DNA of 64,000 nucleotides from Allodiplogaster sudhausi. Its lineage: Eukaryota > Nematoda > Chromadorea > Rhabditida > Diplogasteridae. Position 1 is the first letter of the stretch, and each line of letters opens with the position of its first letter. The DNA is taken from the NCBI GenBank assembly GCA_945643635.1, contig CALZFC010000029.1, forward strand, positions 1,620,001 through 1,684,000, given 5' to 3'. The translations under genes and the position numbers were made by a program. This document shows, piece by piece, positions 46,540 through 56,737 of the stretch. The notes under the pieces are model-generated. The model was not told where the DNA came from and ran no database searches. It was given only the letters and a program-made list of their open reading frames with translations.

Positions 46540-47130
46540 ATTCGTACTCATTGTTGACCCTGCTTCTGCAGCCTATGTACATCACACATCTGGACTGGTA
46601 AGAATGAATCTAGAGAGTACAACACATCTCTCCTTCCCTTTTCCTCTTTCCATCTTTTCCAGTTCTTCTACAATTCTCTATCGCTTCTATTTCACTCTCT
46701 CCACCTCGCTGCCTTCTCAAGACACTCTCCATCCCTCATTCTCTCTTTCTCTTTACTTTCTCTCTCTGCTCTCTTTGCTCTCTCTGTATATGCTCTCTCT
46801 GTCTCTGCTCTGTTGATCTGACTCTCTCTCCCTCTCTCTGCTACACTTCTGAAGACACTCTCCATCCCTCATTCTCTCTCCTCTCTCTCTCTCTCTCACT
46901 GCTCTCTCTGCCTCTTCGCTGTTTATCTGACTCTCTCTCCCTCTCTCTGCTACCCTTCTCAAGAACTCTGCCAGTCATCACTTGATTCTAAGGGATGTGC
47001 ATGTGAAAGAGAGTCATCCTCTTCTCAGAAACACTAATCCGAAATGAATTTCAAGTCAATACGGCAAATATCTCTCTTTCTCTCTCTTTTTCTCCTTTCC
47101 TCTCCCTCTATCTCTGCCAAGTCTTCCTTC
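45385..47130 (+). CDS. Possible gene for an acidic Glu/Asp/Ser-rich protein
   Basis: A first exon at about 45385-45435 reads MERRRLSESSTNSWSIVE before a GT donor. It joins in phase to exon 45904-46278 (RRSEDSGQHLSQDYELDFDV), then a very acidic EEEEEE/EGESE/DGEDQ-rich segment ending HAIQFS at a GT donor. The next exon, about 46571-46596, reads YVHHTSGL. A last exon near 46966-47045 reads NSASHHLILRDVHVKESHPL and stops. Phases fit throughout. Introns hold AG/TC repeats. Acidic disordered proteins of this type are often nuclear, but no domain identifies it. Confidence 0.4.
46480..46545. repeat. (GA)n microsatellite
   Basis: AGAGAGAT/AGAG dinucleotide run in the putative intron of the acidic gene. 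TC-rich tracts follow at about 46740-46960. Confidence 0.8.
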
Positions 47131-47325
47131 TTTCGCCGTATAATTTCTCCTCTTAATTGTCTTACTGCTCATACTCTCTATCTATATTTTCTCTTCCAAT
47201 GAAGAAAGGACACTCGTACTCAACTCTACTATCATAATAGAAAAAAGAATGCCAACGAGAGAATGGGAAGAATGAAGTCTGATGAAATCATTAGAAGCTG
47301 GAGAAAAACAAATGGCTGTGTTTTC

Positions 47326-47529
47326 TGTGTTTAGAGGCGGAGGGAGCGAGAATCCTCGCAGCTGCCTTTTCATGTGTCTCTCTCGTCTTCGGAGTATTCA
47401 TTCTCTCTCTTTTTGCCACTTCTGATCTGCATCCTCACGACGTCGTCCGCAAGGTATTTCCTTACCAGAGAGTGAAGAGAGCTGGAACAAGAGAAGGAGA
47501 GATAGAGAGCGAGATTGAGTAAGAATGAA

Positions 47530-47563
<34 letters not shown>

Positions 47564-49361
47564 TTGACGATGAGACGGAGTACTCTAATCGTCCTGAACC
47601 CTGTGCACGAAAAGACATAATTTAGCGCTTAGTCGACAGCCCTTGATATAAGATATTTCGGAATAAAAAAATCAGCTGCTGGTATGCTTATATGGTTATT
47701 TATAACGTTTTCAAAATACCATTATTTGAAAATACATTGTCACGATCAGAGAGCACTCCACATATAAAGTGAAAAATGTGGAGTTACGGCATAGTGGATA
47801 CAGGTCCACCTGAAAGTTTTTCGTTGTGAGTTCGATTCCCCTTTGGCTCAGCTTTTTTGCTTACTTTTGTTTCACTTTATCTCTCCTTTTATTGTTTTTT
47901 TATTAAAATTTTTTTTTAAATACAATCTGCAAATAACAGCAAGGCACATGGATACACAGAAATGGCGTAAAAGATTTTAAAGCGTTATAAAAAAATTATG
48001 TAAGCATGCCTGCAGTTGATTTTATTTTACTCCGAAACATCTTATTTCAAGGGCTTTCGAATGAGCCCTAAATCATATTTTCCCATCATACGGTTTCTGA
48101 CCATTCCCTGGAAAGGGGAGGGGAGTAGCGAAGTGATGTGAACCGGCCTTCTGCAGGGTTCGGTAGACCTGCAGCGTCTTCCGCTCTCTTCGTTAAGTCC
48201 GAGGGTGGCAGCAGTCCGTAAGTGGTCGCCCGTTGGAAGGCCCATTGCCCGCTCCATCGGAGTCTGTCTGCCCTTCTTGAATTCATCGCTGCCTCCGCCC
48301 TTTTTCCCAGCTCTCACACCACCGGTGAGAAAGAGCTCATTGTTGATTGGAAGAAGGAGACACCCTCTTGAAGGAAGAAATTCTCTCTTTCTCTCTATCT
48401 CTCTCTCTCTCTCTTATCTTGTCAGCCCCGACGATCTCTCAGCCGACCTTCTCTCCACTTCGCTCGCTCCTCTGCCCTCACCCACCTCCCTCGTCCTGAT
48501 GTGGTCTCTAAGATGCGTTGGATGGAGAACAATGGCAAAGCGAGACTTCCTCCTCTTCTACCCAGAAGACAGGCGGCCAAACAGAATCCTTCCGTTCGAA
48601 TTATTTTCATCTATTTATTATGATGCTGATGCACCCTTCTGTCTTCTAGCCTTCTTTAAATATAATCTAACTATCATATCCAGGCGTGGCAGCATTCCCC
48701 ACTTGGGACATGCGAAGCAAAGCAGCATAGAAAAGAGAAGGAAGGAAGGAGACAGCGGAAGGAGAGATGGCAGATGAGAATGCAAGAAGTGTACCGCCCA
48801 TGCACGCAGGCCAAACTCTTCCCCTGCATGGAGTGGATGCCTCGCCCCACTCTTCTGGTTCCATTCATTCTTTCTCTTTCAATGCATCCAAGCCAATGTG
48901 GAGAGAAAGAAGATACATAATGATGTCTACTTCAGGGGCGGCGTGAGATGAGGAATTTGTCTAGCAACTTGCCAAATGACCGACCTACCTCAGCTCTGAT
49001 GAAGAAAACTCCCTTCGTGGCAGGCTTCTGCGACAGAAGAGAGAGACGGCCGCTTCACTTGGTTTGCCTCTCTTTTGTACTTCATGAGACAAATTTCATA
49101 TTGTTAATGAGAGATTTTATTTATGGAGTTCATTTAGAATAGAATAAACAAATAAATTATAGAGCATATCACTAATTTGTCATCTTGCGTAAGGCTCTTG
49201 CTCTAACGCACTTTTTCATTCTCTCATTCTCTCTCTCTCTCTCTCTCTTTCTCAATCTCTCTCACTCTTTCTCTCTCTCTCTCTCGTCTCTCTCGTCTCG
49301 TCTCTCTCTCTCTCTCTTTCTCAATCTCTCTCACTCTTTCTCTCTCTCTCTCGTCTCTCTC

Positions 49362-49397
<36 letters not shown>

Positions 49398-49612
49398 TAA
49401 TCTCTAATGGAATGAACCATCCATGATTCCAGAATCTCCGACCATTCTCGTTCCATCCCTGTGAGCCCAAGAAGCTTCTTCCTTGTCTCCCTCCGCAGAA
49501 GCCGAAACTCATCTCTTTCAAAGAGTCGGCAACGGCCTCACAACCAGAGAAAGTCAACTGGTATTTGGAGCGAAGTCAACAGCGCGCTGCCAACCGAAGG
49601 AAATAATCAGAT
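47326..49612 (+). CDS. Possible multi-exon gene with one TM-like exon and Ser/Pro-rich exons
   Basis: Blocks with fair splice edges: 47336-47451 reads ILAAAFSCVSLVFGVFILSL then FATSDLHPHDVVRK, a convincing transmembrane helix. About 48154-48324 reads VDLQRLPLSSLSPRVAAVRK and ends PALTPP. About 48425-48600 reads RPDVVSKMRWMENNGKARLP in one frame. 48768-48947 reads MADENARSVPPMHAGQTLPL and ends in a stop or at a splice. 48950-49062 contains NLPNDRPTSALMKKTPFVAG. 49500-49612 reads KPKLISFKESATASQPEKVN and ends AANRRK with a stop. They may belong to one or several genes. No known domain was recognised. Confidence 0.35.
47525..47572. repeat. (GA)n microsatellite
   Basis: AG dinucleotide run just after the TM-like exon. 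Confidence 0.8.
47780..47856 (+). other. tRNA-like or tRNA-derived (SINE-like) sequence
   Basis: Contains A-box-like GGCATAGTGGATACAGG and B-box-like GAGTTCGATTCCCC at tRNA-like spacing. The acceptor, anticodon and T stems do not pair properly, so it is not a functional tRNA as read. A degraded tRNA gene or the head of a SINE are both possible. Confidence 0.3.
49215..49396. repeat. (TC)n microsatellite with internal duplication
   Basis: CT runs interrupted by TTTCTCAATCTCTCTCACTC, which occurs twice about 60 bp apart. Confidence 0.85.
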
Positions 49613-50849
49613 CTGGGCCTATGTTTATGTTTTATGAAGTTGTGTTTTCTTCTTCACATCTACTACAGTGAAAAGATTGTTGAATGGCACCTCAAACCAT
49701 CTCTGCTCAACCAATTCTCATTCGTTCAACAACGGACAAGCTGCATTTTTTTTAATATCAAATTTACATTTGCTGTCGTTCAGATTACCAATATCAAGCA
49801 CAGTATTTTTCTTCTTGTATAATCCTTTTAATTTTTCCATGTGCCTTATGACAAGGCTAGCCAACTACTGATTTTAGATAAATCTGTAGATCAAAAATTA
49901 CCTTTAATTCCACAATTTTAGTACTCCGTAAATGAGACATAATTATAACAAATTTTCAAGTAATTGAGCAGGAATTCTTCATGTAAAAAATGTACAGATG
50001 ACAAATAGCCGTTACGATTAGCGATTGCTAGTCACTATTGAGATGACCGTTGGGCGCATCTCTCGCTTTCATCAAACACTCACAAATATCTTTTCCAATT
50101 GTATTTCGCTGCACAGTAGCATAAACATGTTAGAAACAAAGAACACGCCTGGCCGAGGCTCTCATCACCTCCTGACGATACACAACTTGGCTATACATTC
50201 TTGGGTGATCGGCCAGAGCAGAGCTGCAGGTTCGATGTGAAGGGTCAAAGGATCAGCGAAAGAGTGTGCAAGTGAGGAAACATACAAGAGGGGGAGGGAG
50301 TGTCCAGTTGGTGAGAGAGATTGACGAGTGATGGGGAGAAAGAGAAGAAGTCACATTCCGCACTTTCCGATTCAGCACGCGAGTACCCCACCGAAATGTT
50401 TCTTATTGTCTGCCCGGTTCTCATGGCTCGTTTATACCTAGTGAGAAGCTTCATCTCCTGTTATTGTCGAGTGATTGGTCACCGCTTCGAGAAGTTACTC
50501 TATCGCCTTCTCTTTTTATCTTTTTCACACTGCGTCTCCCGCCTTCTAATTCTCTCCCGCATATCCGCTTTCACTTGTCGTCTCTCCTATCTTGTTATTC
50601 CTCGACCAGTCCCTGGATATCTCTGCTTCTCTCTTGCTCTCTCACTTATCTTTCACCTTGAGTCGACTGCCATCAGTTGCTGCTCTCTCTTACGTGCTCC
50701 CCTGGACAGCATTGGCATCTCTTCCTCTCTCCATTAGATGCTGTTCTCTGGAGGTGCTGCTATCCCAAAGAAGGATGTCAAGAAAGAGAAGAAGGCAGAG
50801 CGAGGTTTTTCTATCGTTCATTTTCTTATTATGTATTAGTGTCTAAAAG
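49613..50849. other. Intergenic, no supported gene
   Basis: AT-rich then TC-rich sequence. Several overlapping frames at 50320-50750 reflect CT-rich composition. It may include the promoter of the CH-domain gene. Confidence 0.4.
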
Positions 50850-52072
50850 ATGTGTTCAGATGAGAGGCTTGAGATCCAAGAGAATGTCTTTTCTCGATGG
50901 GCTAGTGCCTTGACAGGCGAACAAATCTCGGAATTGAAAGACCTCGCCGACATGAAGCACATTGCCGCAGTGGCTCGGTTGATTACAGACGAGACAGTTG
51001 TCAGTGACAGTCTCTATGCCTTCTCTTCTGTTACAGATTTCCAGCAATTCCCTCCTTTCAGATGCTTAGTGATCAGAGAACCCTCGAGGATGCAACTGCA
51101 GTTCTCAAGCTTATCCCGGACGTCAAAGCCAGCCCAAGTGAACTTCTCGAGCAACAACTAAAGGTGAAAAAAGAATAACATGTATTTTTATACATGCGCA
51201 TGTACATGTGCCATTTCAGTGTTGTACGGTATCGAATAATAGCGAATTTTCAAGTGGAGTTTTTTATCGGGGGATAGTGGTTGTTGAGAATTGGTTTTTA
51301 ATGGTGATCATTTTTTTCTTGATTGTTTTTGCGTCCATTTAAGGCTGTTCTCGGTATCTGGTGGTCGCTTGTGCAAGCTTTTTGGCGTCGCTTTGGGCCT
51401 GATCTCATTCGTGAGGAGAAGGTGTGAAAGTCTATTCTACTATACTCTTCTAAGTTTACATTTTGAGTTGGCGGAGGCTCTGCGGAATTGGTGTGTTGAA
51501 TGTGCGAAGGCATATCAAGGAACGACCATTAGTGACTTCACCTCCTCTTGGAGAGATGGTCATGCCTTCAACATTCTTCTGCACTCGTTCGAGTTGGTCT
51601 CATTTACTTTTTTAATCCTTTCAATTTCTGTAAAGGGCCGATCCATCAATGAATTGGTTGAGTTTCTGTCACGTTTAATAAGAAGTTGTTCAGCGAGAAG
51701 TCAGTGGATCTGGATCTCATCGACCAAATGAGCGCGCCTGAACGACTCGAAACCGCTTTTAGCTTAGCTGAACAAAAATACGATGTCCCTCTCCTTCTTC
51801 TTCCTAAAGGTATGCTATCTTTAACAAGAATGTGCTTTCTCTCCATATTAATATACTTTTCCTTTTCTTATCTAATTTATTTCTAGAACTGCGCAGCGAA
51901 AATTTGGAGAATCGAAGTGTTGTGACTTACTTGATGTGTTTGTATCTTGCACTTATCAGCAAGAGCAATTTGTGTGAAAGCTGTTCTCGCCGACTCGGTT
52001 GACATGCCGAAAGTGGACAGCGTCAAAGTGCTTCTCGATGTATGCGATCGTTTGCGGAAAAGAGCTGAATAA
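50850..52072 (+). CDS. Tandem calponin-homology (CH-CH) actin-binding protein, short
   Basis: CH-CH modules bind F-actin. Exon 50850-50996 reads MCSDERLEIQENVFSRWASA (the ER..VQ..F..W start of CH1). Exon 51062-51163 reads SDQRTLEDATAVLKLIPDVK. Exon 51344-51421 reads AVLGIWWSLVQAF, the LxLIWxI helix of CH1. Exon 51468-51592 reads TTISDFTSSWRDGHAF, the FT.SW.DG.AF hallmark of CH2. An exon around 51683-51809 reads PERLETAFSLAEQKYDVPLL. Exon 51897 to about 51958 reads NRSVVTYLMCLYLAL, and a final exon stops at 52072. The layout resembles the dystrophin/spectrin N-terminus, but the protein stops after CH2 with no rod domain. The CH1 core looks shortened. The intron after 51592 is unclear. Confidence 0.72.
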
Positions 52073-52267
52073 AACTGCTCAATTCAATTTGATATCTCTA
52101 ATGATAAGCAATGATAAGTAATGATGTTTTCTTGCGATATGCACGGGAATAATCAGAGAAAAAAAACAACATTTAGACATTTTAGACTTTTTTTAAACAC
52201 ATATTTGCATGTAGCCGAAGACAAAAGATATTTGATAATATTAAACAATACAAACTGACCGCTTCGC

Positions 52268-52412
52268 TTGCGGACTGGCGATGGAGTCGAAGATGATTAG
52301 ATGGATGCCCGGTCGGATCTTTCGCTTGCCCGTCTCGTGAAACTCCTTCTCTGCCATGGCTGCGGCGATCACGCCCGCATCGCGACTCGGCCGCTCTCCA
52401 GCGGGATTACTG
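52268..52412 (-). other. Minus-strand exon-like fragment
   Basis: Reads NPAGERPSRDAGVIAAAMAE then RKIRPGIHLIIFDSIASP without stops and with balanced composition. No further exons or family recognised. Confidence 0.25.
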
Positions 52413-52439
52413 AAAAATCAAGTGCAAATAGAGAAGTCG

Positions 52440-52552
52440 GAGGCAAGAGAAGAGGCGAAAGAAAATACAAGGAGATCGAGAAAATGAAGGACCATTATGA
52501 TAGAAAGAATCGAGTAGAGCGGAAAGAGTATCCTTGGAAAGGAGAATAAAGC
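52440..52552 (+). pseudogene. Gypsy integrase C-terminal fragment, same family as 10.7-17.5 kb
   Basis: Reads KYKEIEKMKDHYDRKNRVER then KEYPWKGE, closely matching the full element's integrase region at about 16572-16653. Flanking retroelement sequence is absent. Confidence 0.75.
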
Positions 52553-52822
52553 TGATCCTCGTCCTCGACATCTCAAGCGGTGGAAGAAGAGTAGCTTGGG
52601 CTACTACAGCTACTCTTCTTCTACAGCTGATGAAGAAGGAGACGGGGATGGAGCAGGAGAAGAAGAGGGAGAGGAAGAAGAGGACGGAGACGGAGAAAGA
52701 GATGGAGATGGAGATGAGGAGGGCGGTTGGGTTGTGGAGAGAATGCAGGGTAGACGCCTTGATGAGATGGAGCAACTCGATGCGAATGTGAAATGTCTAG
52801 CTCAGCCAGTATATGCTGCTTA
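52553..52822 (+). other. Acidic Gly/Glu/Asp-rich open segment
   Basis: Continues directly from the gypsy fragment. Reads HLKRWKKSSLGYYSYSSSTA, then EEEGEEEEDGDGE-type low complexity, then RLDEMEQLDANVKCLAQPV and a stop at 52822. It may be the variable C-terminal part of the retroelement polyprotein or a host exon. Confidence 0.3.
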
Positions 52823-53065
52823 AGTCGCAGTTCATTGCTAATTAAATCCACCTGCTAATTGAAATTTACATAGTGCCTAAGGTCAGATAAACGTCCAGCA
52901 CTTCATAATTGACTACGAGTCAAAAGGTAAAAGATGTACATAAAAGATGACCTCGTTGTCAAAGCAAAACATTTCCTGCAGGAAACGACCATGGAGCAAT
53001 GAGGTATTGCCGATAGGAATATGTAATCTTTACATTATGCGAATATCGAAGTTGCAAGCCATATT

Positions 53066-53196
53066 CCATAATCGAAAGCTAAGACGCCCCCCCCCCTCTC
53101 CGAACATCGAAAGCTAAGACGCCCCTTCTCCAAAATCGAAAGCTAAGACGCCCCCCACTTTCGTGGGCTCGAAAAATTATTTTCGAAAGCTAAGAC
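53066..53196. repeat. Minisatellite, CGAAAGCTAAGACGCCCC unit
   Basis: Four imperfect units separated by variable C/T-rich spacers, immediately left of the Maverick remnant. Confidence 0.85.
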
Positions 53197-53314
53197 TCGC
53201 ACCCTTTTTTTACTTGTCCTTTTGTTACTTTTTGCCCTAAATCCAAGGCTGCTCTGTAAAGACCATCAAGGCTGGAAAAAAAGCCTGGATTTCGAATATC
53301 TCTGTATAAACTTG

Positions 53315-53989
53315 CTAAAGCTTGTTCCATACTTTAACAATAAATTGGTCTGAAGCGACTTGCTCTCTGCGAGTTTTATTCCCAAGCGATTGAGCGTCGA
53401 AGCCTGAATCTATAAGTGCGTCAGCGAAAGCTTGTGCACCGGCCGGTGGAGTCGAATGAGCACGCCAGGAAATAGAAAAATCTTCAATAAGGCTACCGAG
53501 GTCGTAGTTTTTACCGTCAAGCTTTATTATGTCGCCACTTATAGGAAATGTGCCGGGATATTTCTTTAAATGTAGAAGAAGAGGCTCTGCTTTTTCTCTA
53601 ATCCTGTTCTGTGAGGCAGAACTTGTTGACGCGGAAGCTGTTGGCACTGGTGTCCTTGGTGGCTGCTTTGACGTATTTGTTGGCGCATTTAAAGATGCTG
53701 GCGCAGCTGCAGGCGGCGGAGGAATAGGTGTCAGGATAGCAGTAGCCACCGATAAAGAAGGCTCGGAGAAGTTGTCCTGCCAAGCACCTTCTACACTAAC
53801 ATCATGAAGTGCATTGTGAATAATTTGCGTCAACTTTCGCAAAACTGCGTTATACTGCTTAATTCGTTCGTCTGCGGCTGATTGAGAAGATAACACTTGT
53901 TTTATCTCGTCTTCTATGTTTTCTATAATTGTCTTCTACTTTGGTATTTTTACCATGTCATCCAGCTTATCTTCGGATATTAAAACCAT
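53315..53989 (-). pseudogene. Maverick-associated protein with Pro/Ala linker, early in-frame TAG
   Basis: Starts at the ATG at 53989 (MVLISEDKLDDMVKIPK), then meets TAG at 53938-53936, and stays open in the same frame to 53315. Reading on, it has a charged N-terminal coil, a Pro/Ala/Ser/Thr-rich linker (PPPPAAAPASL) and a compact C-terminal domain (SGDIIKLDGKNYDLGSLIED). The latter style recurs in Polinton-linked proteins of unknown role. The upstream ORF stop overlaps this start closely. If the TAG is real, a shorter product could begin at 53896. Confidence 0.5.
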
Positions 53990-53993
53990 TTTC

Positions 53994-54326
53994 TTAAACG
54001 ACATTTGTGATTAATTGTGCAGCAATGCTTGCAATAACTGGCAATAAGGGAACGAGAAAGCCAGATCCAGTTTGAGTAATCTTTTTCTTTGCCTCGCTTA
54101 TATGCCGAATTCTTGACAGCTTTCGCAGCTTTGGAGCAGATTTCTTTAGTATTCTTTTCTTATCCGTACTTATTTTTACCTTTACGTATAAAATATTGCA
54201 TATTGCCTCTATTAGACAGATTATTGTATTTGCATCCAGTTCTTCTACAGCTTCGTTAAAATCATTAGATTTTGCAACATTATCTAGTTTTTCTATAGTT
54301 TCCTTACGCCAACGTGCAGTTCTCAT
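53994..54326 (-). CDS. Maverick small basic protein with hydrophobic C-terminal segment
   Basis: 110 codons. The N-terminal two-thirds is helical and basic (KKRILKKSAPKLRKLSRI), followed by GSGFLVPLLPVIASIAAQLI, a membrane-active-looking hydrophobic stretch. Small proteins with a TG.GFL..LLP motif accompany Polintons and recall adenovirus small virion proteins by layout. That link is inference. It lies just upstream of, and on the same strand as, the 53315-53989 ORF. Confidence 0.5.
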   Translation of the reverse strand: MRTARWRKETIEKLDNVAKSNDFNEAVEELDANTIICLIEAICNILYVKVKISTDKKRILKKSAPKLRKLSRIRHISEAKKKITQTGSGFLVPLLPVIASIAAQLITNVV

Positions 54327-54391
54327 TTTGGAATGTAACAGTGAACTCGTTCAGTTAGTGGGAATCAAAGAATCAAACGCTAAAGTGTGCA

Positions 54392-54943
54392 TTGGCTGAA
54401 AATAGTATACGGAGAATAAAAGCTCGTCTGTATCGCTATTTTTCAGAATACAACACATATCGCTGGATTGACATTTTACAAGACGCAGTAAGTGCAATTA
54501 ATGACACACCCATAAAATCTATTGGGGGTATTGCGCCATCAAACGTTACGAAAGAGAATGCTGAACACGTTTGGAACACACTTTACGGTAAAGATGGTTA
54601 CAAAAGTGCCAAACATCGCTACAAAATAGGCAATACAGTAAGATTGTCCATAACCAACCAAATATTTAGAAAAGGCTACAAGAACACATTTACGTTGGAA
54701 ACATTTAAAATTAGAAAATTACTATTTAAAGACCCGCCTGCATATATTATAGAGGATATGGACGGAAAAGAGATTGACTCGATTGTCTACGAAACCGAGC
54801 TTGTTGCTTATAACCCTGCTGAATATAAAATTGAAAAAGTATTGCGAATCAGATATAAAGACGGAAAGAAGCAACTCTATGTAAAGTGGCAGGGATACGT
54901 TGATCCCACTTGGATATTTGCAAGTGATGTCAGAAAGCTCTAA
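54392..54943 (+). pseudogene. Maverick integrase C-terminal part with chromodomain (catalytic N-terminus lost)
   Basis: Begins AENSIRRIKARLYRYF, which corresponds to sequence just after the last catalytic Glu of retroviral-type integrases. It continues through the DAVSAINDTPIKSIGGIAPS helix and an SH3-like domain. It ends in a chromodomain (IEKVLRIRYKDGKKQLYVKW and the YVDPTW aromatic-cage region), which would target chromatin. The frame is open upstream only to about 54364, and no DD motif region precedes it. Integrase has therefore been cut by a deletion that brings it next to the divergent small ORF. Confidence 0.8.
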
Positions 54944-55144
54944 TTGTTGGCACGTTGGCGATATTACATGCTCACGTTCTCTAGTAGTTTACGTTGCACA
55001 AGTTTTGCTTATTTACACAGTCGTCATTGTTTCTATATATAACCTCTCATTTTCAAATTGCAAGGACGAAAAGCTTTGGATTGCAGTTCTCTCTTCCAGT
55101 ATTGGATATTTATTACCCTCGCCTACAATTAGCCAGAGAAAACA

Positions 55145-55906
55145 ATGAAAGATTTTTATGTTACGTTGCTTTCCAATACAAACAAGGACGATTTAATTGG
55201 AAATTTTAAAGTACGACTGCCAGCTCCCATTCATTTACCTTGCGATTACGAAGTTGCACTAACAGAAATAATTTTTCCTTGTAATTTTGACCTAATCACC
55301 GATAAGCCGGAGAGTGAGAATATTAATGAAAATAACATAATTGTGAAATACTACACTAGAGATTCAAAGGACTTGAATTTTGTGGAGAAGCTAACAGTGA
55401 GCCTGGAAATGGTAGGCGAAACATTAACAGTTCCAACAAACTCATACAACACTGGAAATGCGCTTGTAACGCAAGTGAATGGTGTTTTACAATACTCTTA
55501 CCGAAAGAGATTTGGAGTATACTCTCAGGGTTTATTTAACTTTAATTCACACACTGGACGTTGTGAATATACACCTGATGAAAAAATTTACTCTATTACA
55601 TTTTCCAAAAAGTTGGCATACTTACTTGGCGTTGACGAAACAATAACTGAAGACGGATATACAGTTGTTCCCGGTAAGCATCGTATTCATGTCGCAAATG
55701 AAATGTTATTCATTTATGAAAGTATTGTTGAAAATCAGATTGTTTCAAATACATTCTCTCCTTTACTCAAAATTTTTCCGATTAATGCCAATCACGGCGA
55801 AAATGTACATTTATCCTTTTCTCGTCCGCAATACATAAATGTGAAGTCAAAAGATTTTGAAAGCATTCATGTCCACATAAAAACAAGTGGGAGGAGGAGA
55901 AATTGA
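55145..55906 (+). pseudogene. Maverick minor capsid protein (penton-like), C-terminus truncated
   Basis: Polinton minor capsid proteins are single jelly-roll pentamer formers. The start MKDFYVTLLSNTNKDDLIGN, the following L-x-x-P-I-x-L and the DYEVALTEIIFPCNFD stretch match the Polinton pattern (F-Y-V-T-L-x-S-N, then WEVGLxE-x-x-(Y/F)P). It runs well conserved to about SFSRPQYINVKSKDF. At about 55885 it passes into sequence belonging, in another frame, to the major capsid protein. The true C-terminal end has thus been replaced through a deletion. Confidence 0.75.
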
Positions 55907-56737
55907 CGTTATTGCACCCGTACATATTGACCACTTTTCTACTGATAGACTCTTGGTTCCGCATCTCAATTTGCAATTTTACTTTCATCGGAACCCTGAT
56001 AGCTTTGTTTTGGAATCTCTCGACCCAAAGGCAAAAGACGACGGTGCAAGGGTTGAAGTCGTCTCAATGAAACTCTTAATACGCGCGGTTGACGTTATCG
56101 GTTCTGCAAATTTGGCTCTCGAAAAGAATCTGCTTTCTTATCCGGCTCGATATCCATATAAGCGTACAAGAGTGAGAGTTATTGCAGTGCCAGGGGGAAG
56201 ATATGACCTCCCATACTCCACAATATTTACTGACATTATTCCACGGCGTGTTATACTTGGCCTTGTGCAAACAAATGCGTACGAAGGCAATTTGAAGCAC
56301 TCGCCGTTTAATTTCGGCCATAATAACATAACAGAAGTCTCTATTGATGCTGGCGGAGTGACATTCCCGGCACAACCGATTAAAACTAATTTTAAAATGC
56401 AGAATCATTCCTAATGTTTTACGAGAATATAAGTGCAGTGAGCGAGAATCGTGATTTGGCAATTAATTATAAGCAGTACGCGAACGGCTTTAGCCTTTTC
56501 GCATTTAATTTGTCTGCTTCTGACACAAACAGCGATTTTGAACTAATTCGTAGTGGATCTACTCAAATTGCAATGAGATTTTCTGAAAAGACTCCCGCAA
56601 ACGGCTTGCAGCTTGTTATTTATGCCGAATATGACGGAATGTATCAGGTGGGGTGTCTATTGTATGTATGCCTTTGTTATAACGTTCTTTTGCAGATTGA
56701 CGCGTACAGAAACGTGTTTTCTGACGCCCAAACGTGA
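55887..56737 (+). pseudogene. Maverick major capsid protein, C-terminal half, frameshifted, with an intron-like gap
   Basis: Polinton major capsid proteins are double jelly-roll hexon-like subunits. The frame 55887-56414 corresponds to the C-terminal half (LVPHLNLQFYFHRNPDSFVL, PARYPYKRTRVRV, PRRVILGLVQTNAYEG, KHSPFNFGHNNI). A frameshift at about 56405-56415 moves to a second frame holding the last jelly-roll strands (YANGFSLFAFNLSASDTNSD, GLQLVIYAEYDGMYQ). A 48-nt segment (56648-56695, GTGGGG...TTTTGCAG) splits the terminal motif. Joined across it, the protein ends in the expected IDAYRNV box. The N-terminal half is missing. Confidence 0.75.
56648..56695 (+). other. Putative 48-nt intron in capsid gene
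   Basis: GT...TTGCAG, preceded by CAG and located exactly inside the conserved AE(Y/F)D...IDAxRNV capsid C-terminus. Unspliced reading stays in frame but inserts 16 residues foreign to the family. Confidence 0.6.

Noticed and set aside
47780..47856. Functional tRNA gene
   Set aside because: A- and B-box-like motifs exist, but the stems do not pair and no anticodon arm can be drawn.
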